Positions 1-8,006 are shown, counted from the stretch's first letter. The stretch: DNA of 64,000 nucleotides from Ulvibacterium marinum (GCF_003626755.1 NZ_RBCJ01000001.1:1364001-1428000), one strand, 5' to 3'. The notes: a model not told the origin generated them from the sequence alone. Program-made: numbers and translations.

Positions 1-2
1 GG

Positions 3-893
3 TGGCGATTACCTCATAGTGATTTTGACAATACTAAAGTTACGGTAAGGAGATTGTTGAGCCATACTGCGGGTTTAACAGACGGACTAGGGTATGCAGG
101 TTTTAAGAACCCTAAGGATGTTCAGTCTTTGGAAGCATCACTTAACAAAGCCATAGATGCAGACCCAGGTAGCGATGGCAGAATACTAATAGGGGTTGAA
201 CCTGGAAGTGAGTGGCGCTACTCCGGTGGTGGATTTACCGTATTGCAACTCATGGTTGAAGAAGTAAGCGGACAATCCTTTGACTCTTATATGCAAAGCG
301 AAATTTTTGAACCGCTACAGATGCATTCATCTTTTTACCAATGGGATGAAAATTTTCAGGATAGATTATGCGATTTCTATGAAACGGATGGTTCAAAAGC
401 AGCACAGCGGTATTATACAGCACAGGCTGCAAGTGCACTATACACAAGTTTAGCAGACCTAGAAAAACTCTTCCATCTTTTTGATGAAGACAATGTTAAT
501 CAAAAACCGGTATCACCGGAATTCCAAAAATTAATGTGGCAAGTGGAGGCAGAAACGCTTGGAACACCCATCTACGGATTGGGAACCTTCCTCTATACAG
601 AATTGGAGAACGGTGGGTTCGTAATAGGTCATGATGGAAAAAACAATCCCCCCATCAATACCGCTTTTAGATACAATCCAGTGGCAAAAGATGGCATTAT
701 AATGTTGACAACAGGAAGTACAAATTTTGCCACGAGAATCGCCAGCGACTGGGTATTTCTACAAACGGGGAAAGTGGATGCGCTTTTGTTTACGATGCAA
801 CAGGGCAAAATGATTCAGATAATGGCCATTGGTTCATTCTTCATTTTAATTCTAGTCGCATCCATTGCCTTTGTTCGTAGAACAGGTAAATAG
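3..893 (+). CDS. Serine hydrolase, beta-lactamase/PBP4* family (5' truncated)
   Basis: The reading frame is open from the left edge of the window, so the N-terminus, including the expected SxxK nucleophile motif, lies outside. What is visible begins with a stretch ending in LLSHTAGL, which is typical of class C beta-lactamase-like hydrolases just after the active-site region. YSGGG (codon near base 219) takes the place of the YxN motif, and HDGKN near base 640 takes the place of the KTG/HxG box. The protein ends in a hydrophobic segment of about 20 residues followed by RRTGK, so it is probably anchored in a membrane by its C-terminus. An internal TTG at base 54 could be mistaken for a start, but the conserved sequence upstream of it argues against that. 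The substrate is unknown; a peptidase or esterase role is as likely as beta-lactam hydrolysis. Confidence 0.8.
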   Translation, partial: WRLPHSDFDNTKVTVRRLLSHTAGLTDGLGYAGFKNPKDVQSLEASLNKAIDADPGSDGRILIGVEPGSEWRYSGGGFTVLQLMVEEVSGQSFDSYMQSEIFEPLQMHSSFYQWDENFQDRLCDFYETDGSKAAQRYYTAQAASALYTSLADLEKLFHLFDEDNVNQKPVSPEFQKLMWQVEAETLGTPIYGLGTFLYTELENGGFVIGHDGKNNPPINTAFRYNPVAKDGIIMLTTGSTNFATRIASDWVFLQTGKVDALLFTMQQGKMIQIMAIGSFFILILVASIAFVRRTGK

Positions 894-900
894 CTATCAA

Positions 901-1566
901 ATGAACAAAATGATGGTATCCTATCCTTTAATCAAACCAAAATACTATTGGTCTCTTGTTAATTTAGGTGGTTTTTTCAATAACGGTCACATCACTATTA
1001 CAATTTATTTATGAGCCTGAAAATCTTGTGTCAGCGAGTATGGCCGAACGATTTAACACGTTGCTCTTACTGGTAGTTGGTGGGATCGTGTTACCCATAT
1101 TTGAAGAAATAACGTTTAGACTGTCATTTAAATTTAATCCGATTTACTTTGCCTTAATCACTGGTGGATTTATGTATTATGTGCTCACTTAAGCCATTCT
1201 TAAAAGTCGGTTGTCTCTAGTGGATGATACTTTTTGGTGCAGAGTAATCAGTGCCATCATTGTTGTGTTGATTGCTTATGCCGTGTGTAGCGGAAAACCG
1301 TCAAAGCAATAGTACAGCGGTTTTGGGAGAAGCACTTTAAAATGATATATTATTTATCCTGTCTAAGTTTCGCTTGCCTACACATTTTTAATTTTGAATT
1401 AAACTTGGTTAACCTTTTGTGGTTGCCCATAGTAACACTACCTCAATTATTCAGTGCAACTACGGCGGGGTACACGCGGATAGGTTTTGGTTTTCAATAC
1501 CCTCTTCTGGTGCATGTGTTCACCAATATATTCTTTATCAGTCTAACATTTTTACCCTTGGACTAA
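901..1566 (+). pseudogene. Broken CPBP (CAAX/Abi) intramembrane metalloprotease gene
   Basis: Three fragments in two frames together carry the conserved motifs of CPBP-family membrane proteases. An ATG at 901 opens a short N-terminal piece. A frameshift in the T-run at 972-977 moves to the frame that holds motif 1 (EEITFR, near base 1107). That frame hits a TAA at 1190 but stays coding-like to about base 1312. A second shift near 1300 leads into the last piece, which holds FACLH (motif 2) and HVFTN (motif 3). All three metal-site motifs survive at protein level, so the decay looks recent, or some of the breaks could be sequencing errors in homopolymers. The gene begins seven bases after the serine hydrolase stop and probably formed an operon with it. 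Confidence 0.7.
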
Positions 1567-1587
1567 TAGGGTAGCTACTTAGGTATT

Positions 1588-2442
1588 CTATTTAATTTGG
1601 CTTGGGCGATAGCCAAATTTTTTCGCGAAAGCGTTTGAGAATGAACTTAGACTGTCATAACCCACTTGCCACGCCGCTTCCTGCACGGTAGCCTCATTTT
1701 CACTGATGAGTTTGTGGGCTGAAGCAAGCCTTTCGTTTTGAAGATATTTGAAGACGGGAACGCCAAAAATAGCCTTAAATTCTTTCTTAAGTCTGGTAGT
1801 ATTGAATCCAATGGCTTTAGAAAGCTCTGAAAGTGAGGGTGGATTCTCCAAATTTTCCAAAAGAATATCCTTTGCCTTATTTAATTGTTCTCGATGACGC
1901 GGTTTTGAGGCTTCTTCCTGTTTTAAGGCAAGTTGACCAAAGAAATGGGATAGCAAGGCCGTAATCTGACTTCGGAAAAACATCATTTTAGTCTTACCAG
2001 AATAACTGTTTGAAAAAAAGGCATCGACGATATTTTCCATTTCAGGTGTCATAAAAAAACTAGGGCCTTCTACATAATGGTCTTTAGGGTTAACCAATTC
2101 TTCCAGTAGGTCCGAAAATAAATCACCTTCTTGATTTGGTAGTTGTTCCAGCTTACTTAGCTTCGTTGCCACGACGATACATTTCAAGTTCTTATTTGGG
2201 CTAACTGTATGTTCAAATTCTACCTTTTCGTCTGCATAAAATGACAGGGACAGACCTTTGGTATATTGAAAATTCTTCTGCTTTTCACCATATTTAACGG
2301 CTAAATCTACATTACCCGAACCGTAGAAAGCAACAGCAACTATGGGTTCATCAAAGTAACACGCATCCACTTCTATTTTGGCAGAATCTGCTTCTTCCAC
2401 CAAAATTACGAAGTCATTAATATGGATAAAATCACGGGTCAT
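1588..2442 (-). CDS. AraC family transcriptional regulator
   Basis: The protein has 284 residues. The last 90 or so form the double helix-turn-helix of AraC/XylS regulators, including LSELSKAIGFNTTRLKKEF and a second helix pair ending near FGYRPSQIK. The N-terminal part (about 1-170) is a divergent beta-rich ligand or oligomerisation domain that I cannot match to a known sensor. It is convergent with the broken CPBP gene and separated from it by about 20 bases. The roughly 290 bases upstream, before the island boundary, hold no other gene. Its target is unknown. It could control the neighbouring serine hydrolase pair, but nothing in the sequence proves that. Confidence 0.85.
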   Translation of the reverse strand: MTRDFIHINDFVILVEEADSAKIEVDACYFDEPIVAVAFYGSGNVDLAVKYGEKQKNFQYTKGLSLSFYADEKVEFEHTVSPNKNLKCIVVATKLSKLEQLPNQEGDLFSDLLEELVNPKDHYVEGPSFFMTPEMENIVDAFFSNSYSGKTKMMFFRSQITALLSHFFGQLALKQEEASKPRHREQLNKAKDILLENLENPPSLSELSKAIGFNTTRLKKEFKAIFGVPVFKYLQNERLASAHKLISENEATVQEAAWQVGYDSLSSFSNAFAKKFGYRPSQIK

Positions 2443-2691
2443 TTATGGTTTTAAATTTAAGAAAAATAACAATGAAGTAAACAGAAAAATAGGTCTGCAC
2501 TGTCGGCCATTAAGGCCAAATCAATTCAATTGAGGGACCCAAATTTGATTTTTCGTTTATCAAACAAGTACGTAATTGGTCTAAATGAGTAGGCGATAAC
2601 GATGGAACTTTGTATTTTTAAGTAGTCAGAAAAGTTCATTTTTCTTCAAAGTTCATTACAAGCACCCTCTGGAGCACCCTGCTAAAAACAG
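2443..2691. other. Intergenic stretch upstream of the AraC gene and left of the island
   Basis: No convincing gene. It should contain the promoter of the leftward AraC gene. A short direct repeat (GCACCCT twice, 2662-2680) lies just before the terminator-like hairpin at the island border. Confidence 0.5.
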
Positions 2692-2732
2692 AAAACTCGC
2701 AACGCTACTTTTTATAGTATGTTACGAGTTTT
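2692..2732. terminator. Hairpin at the left island border, probable former tRNA-Phe terminator
   Basis: The arms AAAACTCGCAAC (2692-2703) and GTTACGAGTTTT (2721-2732) pair with one mismatch, and A/T runs on both sides allow termination in either direction. It lies five bases before the left att copy, the same layout as the hairpin next to tRNA-Phe at 14062-14101. I infer that it ended the tRNA-Phe transcript before the island inserted. Confidence 0.6.
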
Positions 2733-2736
2733 TTCT

Positions 2737-2755
2737 GTGGTACCTCCAGTACCAC
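2737..2755. repeat. attL core, 13-bp repeat inside a palindrome
   Basis: GTGGTACCTCCAG (2737-2749) is identical to the 3' end of tRNA-Phe at 14108-14120. Here it also belongs to a perfect inverted repeat, GTGGTAC-CTCCA-GTACCAC (2737-2755). Seven-base arms around a five-base centre are the expected form of the paired core-type sites of a tyrosine recombinase. Confidence 0.75.
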
Positions 2756-2891
2756 TATATTTCGAAAAGAGAAATAGACCTAACCTCGATAAACATTATT
2801 GAAAACCCTTTAAAAACAAAGGGAAATCGGACTATTTTCGTGTTTAGGTATTTGAACTTGTTTGTATGAATTTCATCTAATTTGTGTCCAA

Positions 2892-2919
2892 CCGTACAAA
2901 AACCGTACAAAAAATTTTA
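2892..2919. repeat. Candidate integrase arm-type site, left copy
   Basis: Two tandem units of the form CCGTACAAAAA lie immediately upstream of the integrase gene. A close copy in the same orientation lies at 14031-14055 near the other end of the island. The position near both att cores suggests arm-binding sites for the integrase. This is an inference from the repeat pattern only. Confidence 0.45.
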
Positions 2920-2953
2920 TCTTAGCTCCGTTAATAGAGTAAAACCTAATTGC

Positions 2954-4222
2954 ATGGCGACCGTAAACTATCTATATCGTTCTACAAAAGATGAGGCGAC
3001 CATCAACGTTAGATTATTGTTCAGGTTCAACGGGGAAGATTCCGTAATCGGTGGCAAGACCCGTTTAAAGGTTTCCCGTAATTATTGGGAAACAACGCAT
3101 AAGAAAACCTTGCGGGCCATAAGGGAAGTCAGCCAACGGAACGCCTATAACGAAGTCAACCAACATTTGACCGATTTAGAGGCTCATATACTTGATGAGT
3201 TTCATTTGTCAGACCCCTCTACTGTAAATAAAGAATGGCTAAAAGATGTCATCAACAAATATTATGACCCCGAAGAAGGGAGGCCGCAAACAAGGATGCC
3301 TAGGGACATTGTCAATTACATAGAATACTACCTTGACAAAAAAAAGAACGATATAAGCGTTATGAGTGCAAGGCGTATCAGGGTCGTAAAGCACAAGATG
3401 CAGAGAATGGAGGAATATCTAGGGAGGACTTTGTTGATTAAGGATGTAAATGAGGATTTCAAAAAGGAATTTCAGGATTATTACATAAAGGAAAGATATA
3501 GCCCCAATACCCAACAACGGGAACTAAAGACCCTAAAATCCATCTGCTACCATGCCATGTACAACGGATTGGAAACACATCCCCATCTAAAGACCCTGCA
3601 ATTAAAGTTGCACGATGTACAACATATCTACCTCAACTTTGAAGAGATTGAAAGGATTGCCGACCTTAAACTATCCAATGAATACTTGGATAACGCTAGG
3701 GATTGGTTAATCATATCCTGTTATACCGGGCAAAGGGTAAGCGATTTTTTGCGCTTTACCAAGGATATGATACGAACCGAAAAGGGTAAGCACCTTTTGG
3801 AGTTCAAGCAAAAGAAAACGGGCAAGCTAATGACCATTCCCGTACTGAAAGAGGTAATGGATGTCCTAGGTAAAAGGGGCGGAGATTTTCCTAGGGCCAT
3901 CAGCGACCAAAAATACAATGACTACATAAAGGATGTTGCCAAGGCGGCAGGACTGGGTAACCTTTGTACCGGAAAACGACGTGTAAACATCAAACCGAAC
4001 GCCAAAAAGGGAAGTTACCGGGATATTGTAGGGGATTATCCTAAATGGCAGTTGGTCAGTTCCCACATCGGGAGGCGTTCCTTTGCCACTAACTTCTATG
4101 GAAAGGTGCCTACTTCGGTTCTAATAGGTATAACCGGACATAGTTCTGAAAGCCAATTTTTGAACTATATACAAAAGAGTAACCAGCAATCGGCCATAGA
4201 TGCCTACAAATATTTTAATTAA
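2954..4222 (+). CDS. Tyrosine-type site-specific recombinase (island integrase)
   Basis: It has 422 residues from the ATG at 2954; an upstream TTG at 2882 is unlikely because the extra codons run through the tandem CCGTACAAAAA repeats. The N-terminal part matches the arm-binding and SAM-like core-binding domains of Bacteroidota integrases. The C-terminal catalytic domain keeps the full set: R261 in TGQR, H371 and R374 in HIGRR, H396 in GHSSES and the nucleophile Y405 in FLNYI. It should catalyse integration into and excision from the tRNA-Phe 3' end. It is transcribed away from the left att copy into the island. It looks intact, so the island may still excise if the HTH gene at 4816 supplies excisionase activity. 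Confidence 0.92.
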   Translation: MATVNYLYRSTKDEATINVRLLFRFNGEDSVIGGKTRLKVSRNYWETTHKKTLRAIREVSQRNAYNEVNQHLTDLEAHILDEFHLSDPSTVNKEWLKDVINKYYDPEEGRPQTRMPRDIVNYIEYYLDKKKNDISVMSARRIRVVKHKMQRMEEYLGRTLLIKDVNEDFKKEFQDYYIKERYSPNTQQRELKTLKSICYHAMYNGLETHPHLKTLQLKLHDVQHIYLNFEEIERIADLKLSNEYLDNARDWLIISCYTGQRVSDFLRFTKDMIRTEKGKHLLEFKQKKTGKLMTIPVLKEVMDVLGKRGGDFPRAISDQKYNDYIKDVAKAAGLGNLCTGKRRVNIKPNAKKGSYRDIVGDYPKWQLVSSHIGRRSFATNFYGKVPTSVLIGITGHSSESQFLNYIQKSNQQSAIDAYKYFN

Positions 4223-4232
4223 TCTTAAATCA

Positions 4233-4475
4233 ATGGATATGAATGCAAATGCAAGAATCAGAATAGAGGAAAAAATAACAGGACTGTTGGACAAGGTATT
4301 TGAAGGCGAGGGAAATCAGGAGCTTAACGTTGCCATGGACTTGGCAGTATTGGAATATGATAACCGGAATGAGATAATACCTATTCTAAAAGCTGTATTC
4401 GATAGCTGTGATAGCGTTGATGAGGTTTTGATGGGATGGGCTAATATCCTTGATGATTTCGCCGACGTAGCTTAA
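4233..4475 (+). CDS. Small acidic protein, unknown
   Basis: It has 80 residues from the ATG at 4233; a longer form from 4200 would overlap the integrase gene and is less likely. The protein is acidic and predicted mostly helical, ending in a run of D and E residues. It begins 11 bases after the integrase stop and is followed directly by a strong terminator, so it is probably co-transcribed with the integrase. No domain is recognised. A role as an integrase accessory factor is possible but unproven. Confidence 0.6.
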   Translation: MDMNANARIRIEEKITGLLDKVFEGEGNQELNVAMDLAVLEYDNRNEIIPILKAVFDSCDSVDEVLMGWANILDDFADVA

Positions 4476-4502
4476 TAGAATCTTTAAATAATAACTTAAT
4501 CT

Positions 4503-4529
4503 AAACTCCCAAGAAGGGAGTTTTTTTTT
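4503..4529 (+). terminator. Rho-independent terminator of the integrase operon
   Basis: AAACTCCC (4503-4510), a five-base loop, then GGGAGTTT (4516-4523) running into a T tract. Perfect eight-base stem. Confidence 0.85.
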
Positions 4530-4703
4530 GTCTTAATATAAATCAAACCATTCCTATGGTATGCATTTTTATCATGCAGTTGGTTGATAAATCCTTAAAA
4601 ATCAGTTTTATTTAGGTTGAATGCAGTCATATATTTGTATCTGTAATTTGGAAAGCCTTATCTACGAATAGGCAAATGCTAAATTACTTCCCCGGCTACC
4701 AAT

Positions 4704-4811
4704 AGCGTAGGCCACAGAGGATACTATTTCTCTCAATTTATTGGGATTGACCGTAGTTACAGGCGGCAAAAAATCAACGTTAAACATGGCTCTGGCCGCA
4801 ATAAGATAATT
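4704..4811 (+). pseudogene. Possible gene remnant in a 340-base gap
   Basis: The gap 4476-4815 has no intact gene. One frame without a start, closing at about 4810, encodes LTVVTGGKKSTLNMALAAI, which faintly resembles a Walker A region of a P-loop ATPase with residues missing. A TATATTTG element at 4630-4637 could be a -7 box for the downstream HTH gene, but no -33 partner is at the expected distance. Weak evidence; it could be noise. Confidence 0.2.
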
Positions 4812-4815
4812 TCAT

Positions 4816-5097
4816 ATGGAAAATTCCATCCTATTGACAAGCATTAGCCCGGCTGAATTGGGCGACCTTATTGATAAAAGGTTAAAAGAGGGTTTGGATC
4901 CGATATTAAAAAAACTAAATACCGACAATCCGATTAATGAACTTCTTACAAGATCGGAAACTTGCGAACTCCTTAAAATAGATTCTAGTACTTTGTGGCA
5001 TTGGACAAATAGTGGGAAAGTAAAAGCCCACGGTATTGGATCTAGAAGGTACTATAAGAAATCGGAACTATTGGAAGCACTAACGCCGTGTAAATGA
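4816..5097 (+). CDS. Excisionase-like helix-turn-helix protein
   Basis: It has 93 residues. The C-terminal half (about 45-90) is a MerR/excisionase-type winged helix: LLTRSETCELLKIDSSTL, then HWTNSGKVKAHGIGSRR and a YYKKSELLEAL segment. The N-terminal half, which begins with a helical stretch rich in D, K and L, is probably for dimerisation. Proteins of this size and type in Bacteroidota mobile elements usually act as recombination directionality factors or as repressors. Its stop codon overlaps the start of the next gene by four bases (ATGA), so the two are translationally coupled. Confidence 0.8.
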   Translation: MENSILLTSISPAELGDLIDKRLKEGLDPILKKLNTDNPINELLTRSETCELLKIDSSTLWHWTNSGKVKAHGIGSRRYYKKSELLEALTPCK

Positions 5098-5552
5098 AAC
5101 TGCTTTTGTGCGACCAAATAAAACAGTATAAATTGATATTAGGCCAAATAAATATGGAAGGATTGGAATTATACGATATAGGCCAAATTACCAGTAACCA
5201 GATAGCTGATATTACAGGTAAAAGACATAACGACGTTATGCGGGATATTCGTGTCATGGAAAGCAGATTGGCGAGCGCAGAATTGCGCAGTCTTTGGAAA
5301 TCAAGTAGTTACATTGACAAACAGGGCAAAAGCAGGATTAATTATACCCTTAGTAAGAGGGGTTCGCTCTTGCTTGCCTCACGATATGACGTAAATATTA
5401 ACCTTGAACTGATTAAAAGGTGGGAAATACTTGAAATGAGGGAGGCTTTAAGAAACAAGGAAGAGAAAGAGTATCTTAGATCGCAAGCTATGAGATTGTA
5501 TTGGGAAGCTCGTCCAGAGGAGTATAGGGCTTTCATAAACTGCAGGGAATGA
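5094..5552 (+). CDS. Rha-family phage regulatory protein
   Basis: It has 152 residues from the ATG overlapping the previous stop; a later ATG at 5154 is an alternative start. The segment ITSNQIADITGKRHNDVMRD followed by IRVMESRL is characteristic of the Rha (pRha) domain of phage regulators, and the RGSLLLASRYDVN region follows as usual. The C-terminal third is helical and charged. Rha proteins are known from temperate phages, where they affect growth in certain hosts, which supports a prophage-like origin for this island. A hairpin terminator follows three bases after the stop. Confidence 0.8.
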   Translation: MKLLLCDQIKQYKLILGQINMEGLELYDIGQITSNQIADITGKRHNDVMRDIRVMESRLASAELRSLWKSSSYIDKQGKSRINYTLSKRGSLLLASRYDVNINLELIKRWEILEMREALRNKEEKEYLRSQAMRLYWEARPEEYRAFINCRE

Positions 5553-5588
5553 CTAAAAACAGCCTCCAATTACATGGGGGCTTTTTAG
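5553..5588 (+). terminator. Terminator after the Rha-type gene
   Basis: The arms AAAAACAGCCTCC (from 5555) and GGGGGCTTTTTAG (to 5588) form a stem around a loop of about eight bases with a terminal T run. Confidence 0.75.
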
Positions 5589-6094
5589 TGCCTAGTACAC
5601 AAGTTAGAGGTGGATAATCCGGGAAGTACCGTGTTTATTGACTTCAAGTAGTAAAAATGGTTTTGATTTGCCGAGTTGGGTAGAGTGTTCAAAACTATGG
5701 TAATATAATAAAAAGGGTATTTTACAGATTGCATATTTTTTTTATTGCTACAAGTCTTTTTATTGATTTCTACTAAACTTACTGAACTATATTAAAAATA
5801 ATATAAACTAAAAGGGATATATTTATAGTAATACTAGGGGTTTCCAAAGGTTTGAAGGATTTTTTTGGTGTGCCTACCAGAACTAAAATATGCATAGCAA
5901 GTGCTGAGCAATTTTTTTTATTGGAGTTTATTACCGAGCTTAATTTTGAAACTAGAAAAACAATAAAGGCTAATCTTACCTCTACAAATCCAAAGCAATC
6001 CATAAAATACGCCTCTCTTTGCAGACCCCTCCCCCTTCTATTACCCTACTAATATACTAGGATAATAGAATCGTTCCATATTTTTTACAGTTTT
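5589..6094. other. AT-rich gap with no supported gene
   Basis: About 500 bases of strongly AT-rich sequence. Short open frames exist on both strands (up to about 75 codons), but none resembles a protein or has a convincing start. I see nothing that I can support here. Confidence 0.4.
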
Positions 6095-6179
6095 TTGTAA
6101 CAAGGCGTTACAAATATAACAATTTGCGTTTTATCGAAAAGACATAACAAAACAGTAACCTCTGTTACAGAATTGTTAT
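6095..6179. repeat. Two palindromic sites upstream of the serine recombinase (candidate res/operator)
   Basis: Site 1 is the perfect inverted repeat TTGTAAC-AAGGC-GTTACAA (6095-6113). Site 2 is a larger imperfect palindrome, 6144-6179, with 16-base arms (ATAACAAAACAGTAAC on the left) that match at 13 of 16 positions around CTCT. Both share the GTAAC/GTTAC half-site. Paired inverted repeats in front of a resolvase gene are the usual layout of res subsites, which also serve in autoregulation. Site 2 runs into the -7 element at 6177-6184. Confidence 0.6.
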
Positions 6180-6184
6180 ATTTG
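6177..6184 (+). promoter_or_regulatory. -7 promoter element of the serine recombinase gene
   Basis: TATATTTG matches the Bacteroidota -7 consensus TAnnTTTG exactly and lies 26 bases before the ATG. There is no clear -33 box; the palindrome occupies that space. Confidence 0.55.
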
Positions 6185-6210
6185 CATTTATTAATTATAA
6201 TCAATTGACA

Positions 6211-6924
6211 ATGAACTATATAGCATATTATAGGGTATCCACTAAGGAACAAGGCCATAGCGGATTAGGTTTGGAATCCCAACAGGAAAGCGTTAGACGG
6301 TACATATCCGGTACTGGCGGTAAGCTCCTAAAAGAGTTTACGGACATTGCTTCCGGTAGCAAAGATAACAGGGTCAACCTCAACGAAGCTATTTGGGAGT
6401 GCCAGACCCATAAGGCTATACTGGTTATCAAAAAACTGGATAGGTTGTCCCGTGGGGGCTTTAAAATTGCGGTACGCTTAGAAGAGTTAGGGATTCAGTA
6501 CATAGAATCCGATTCCCCAAATGATAACGAACTACTTAAAAATCTAAAGCTTGCCATTGCCAAGGACGAACGCCAAAAGATAAGCGAGCGTACCAAGGCC
6601 GCATTAGCTGTTTTAAAGAATAAGGGCGTTAAGCTCGGTAGTCCCCGGAATCTTACCAACGAGGGTAGGGCAAAGGGTGCCAAGGCAATGGCCCTGAAAA
6701 AGGAACTCAATGAGAACAACCGCAGGGCAAGAGCCTACGCCGCTAATCTAAAGGCTAACGGGGATACTCTACAATCTATAGCGGATAACCTCAACGGTAA
6801 CGGATTCCAAACATCTAGAGGTAGTAACTTTAACCCAATACAGGTTAGTAGGTTGTTGGGTTGCAATTCCCAACAAAAAACAAGGGCCGTTATACCCATA
6901 ATCAAAGGAGCAAGTACTATCTAA
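6211..6924 (+). CDS. Small serine recombinase (resolvase/invertase family)
   Basis: It has 237 residues from the ATG at 6211; the TTG two codons earlier is unnecessary. It begins MNYIAYYRVSTKEQ with the catalytic serine at residue 10, and continues with the expected RxxxSGK-like region and KKLDRLSRGG. The helix-E region leads to a C-terminal helix-turn-helix (SIADNLNGNGFQTSRG then NPIQVSRLL). It is longer than gamma-delta-type resolvases by a basic insertion of about 30 residues before the HTH. It could resolve dimers of the excised island or invert a segment. Two palindromic sites directly upstream are its likely targets. Confidence 0.9.
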   Translation: MNYIAYYRVSTKEQGHSGLGLESQQESVRRYISGTGGKLLKEFTDIASGSKDNRVNLNEAIWECQTHKAILVIKKLDRLSRGGFKIAVRLEELGIQYIESDSPNDNELLKNLKLAIAKDERQKISERTKAALAVLKNKGVKLGSPRNLTNEGRAKGAKAMALKKELNENNRRARAYAANLKANGDTLQSIADNLNGNGFQTSRGSNFNPIQVSRLLGCNSQQKTRAVIPIIKGASTI

Positions 6925-7033
6925 ATACCCCAAATTCGTAAAACAACTAAAGAAAGGCCAATCTTTAAGGGATACGATGAAGTTGGCAGGGGTGAATATC
7001 AATGCCGTTGGGAAGGTTAAGGGGTTGATCTGA
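6923..7033 (+). pseudogene. Short HTH-like remnant after the recombinase
   Basis: A frame that overlaps the recombinase stop encodes 36 residues resembling the C-terminal HTH of a resolvase: LKKGQSLRDTMKLAGVNINA followed by VGKVKGLI and a stop. It has no start of its own. It may be the original C-terminus of the recombinase, cut off by a frameshift, or a leftover of another element. Confidence 0.4.
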
Positions 7034-7046
7034 AATAGGAGCTTTC

Positions 7047-7994
7047 CTATGATATTTCGTTCTCATCATCAAATAAATTTTTGTATTTCCATATAATTCT
7101 TCCGTAGGGAGTCCAATCTTCTTGCTTATCTCTATCAAATGCTAAGTTTCTTTTAATCATTTCTGATAATACCTCACCACCCAAAGAGCCACCTTTTTTA
7201 AAAAAAAGTCCAACAGAAATAAATTGTTCCCACATACCGTCCCTTTTTAGTTCTCTTACCTTATTTCTGATTTCAGGAGGAAAATCTTCTTTAGAGGTAT
7301 AGTACACTTCATTTTCACTGGCGAAATAAAGACTCTCGAACATTTTTAATTTAAGTCCTAAAATTTTATGTTGTTTCGTAAGATTATCAAGTGCATTCTT
7401 TGATGATTTCAGTTCACTAGTAAGGTTTTCTTTTTCTTTTTCAGATGAACTCAACTTACTGGTTACGTTATCTTTTTCCTTTATAATACTACTTAAATTT
7501 TGACTCTGTTTCACTAAGTCTTTATCCTTTTCTTTTATTTGCTCGTTTTGTGCGTCAATAGTTTTTGAGAAGCTTCTAACATTCTTTCGCTGTTCTTCAT
7601 ACTGGTCAAAGTAATCCTCACGCTCTTTTACGACTTCATCGTATAAACTCTTTTCAACAACTTTTTTGCTTACGATTTTGCCTGTAAGAAACGGCATCAG
7701 TCTAAATTCTATTGCTAAGACTAAGCTTCGCGTACCTACAATTATTAAATATCCAAGTGTCATATAGCCTAGGGCATAAGCACAATCTCTAAACAGAGTT
7801 TCAAATGTTATGTTTTCCGATATATAATTTTGAAGGAATACAAGTTTTTCATCTAGGGTACAATCACTATCAAAATTGAAAATAGCATAGACGAATTCCC
7901 AATGTTGGATAAGCAATACCAATATTAGAGTACCGAAAAAAGGGTTTGTTAGTTTATCCTTTATGTTGCTGAAAAATGAATTTATAACTTCCAT
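7047..7994 (-). CDS. Membrane-anchored coiled-coil protein, unknown
   Basis: It has 315 residues from the ATG at 7994. Two hydrophobic segments (about 18-40 and 72-98) are separated by a polar loop. A long charged coiled coil follows (about 115-225, rich in K, E, S and Q heptads), and then a compact C-terminal domain (about 230-315) with DFPPEIRNKVRELKRDGMWE and WTPYGRIIWKYK segments. I do not recognise a family. The layout, with a membrane hairpin, a cytoplasmic coiled coil and a small terminal domain, suggests a sensor or scaffold at the inner membrane. A perfect -7 element TATATTTG (7999-8006) ends only four bases before the ATG, so the mRNA may be leaderless. The gene is transcribed against the integrase direction, like most of the cargo. 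Confidence 0.75.
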   Translation of the reverse strand: MEVINSFFSNIKDKLTNPFFGTLILVLLIQHWEFVYAIFNFDSDCTLDEKLVFLQNYISENITFETLFRDCAYALGYMTLGYLIIVGTRSLVLAIEFRLMPFLTGKIVSKKVVEKSLYDEVVKEREDYFDQYEEQRKNVRSFSKTIDAQNEQIKEKDKDLVKQSQNLSSIIKEKDNVTSKLSSSEKEKENLTSELKSSKNALDNLTKQHKILGLKLKMFESLYFASENEVYYTSKEDFPPEIRNKVRELKRDGMWEQFISVGLFFKKGGSLGGEVLSEMIKRNLAFDRDKQEDWTPYGRIIWKYKNLFDDENEIS

Positions 7995-7998
7995 AAAT

Positions 7999-8006
7999 CA
8001 AATATA
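7999..8006 (-). promoter_or_regulatory. -7 element directly before the coiled-coil gene
   Basis: TATATTTG on the minus strand, four bases before the ATG at 7994. A good consensus match, but there is no clear -33 partner. Confidence 0.45.

Noticed and set aside
2662-2680. CRISPR-like or att-like meaning of the GCACCCT direct repeat
   Set aside because: Only two copies of seven bases with no spacers or second site elsewhere in the window.
2882-2953. Longer integrase reading frame from TTG at 2882
   Set aside because: The added codons run through tandem CCGTACAAAAA DNA repeats and do not look like protein; the ATG at 2954 gives the usual N-terminus.
4616-4637. Full promoter (-33 and -7) before the HTH gene
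   Set aside because: TATATTTG is present, but the nearest TTG is only ten bases away, far from the 19-base spacing.
5779-6052. Overlapping open frames on both strands in the AT-rich gap
   Set aside because: No family resemblance, no promoter or credible start, and composition typical of non-coding AT-rich DNA.
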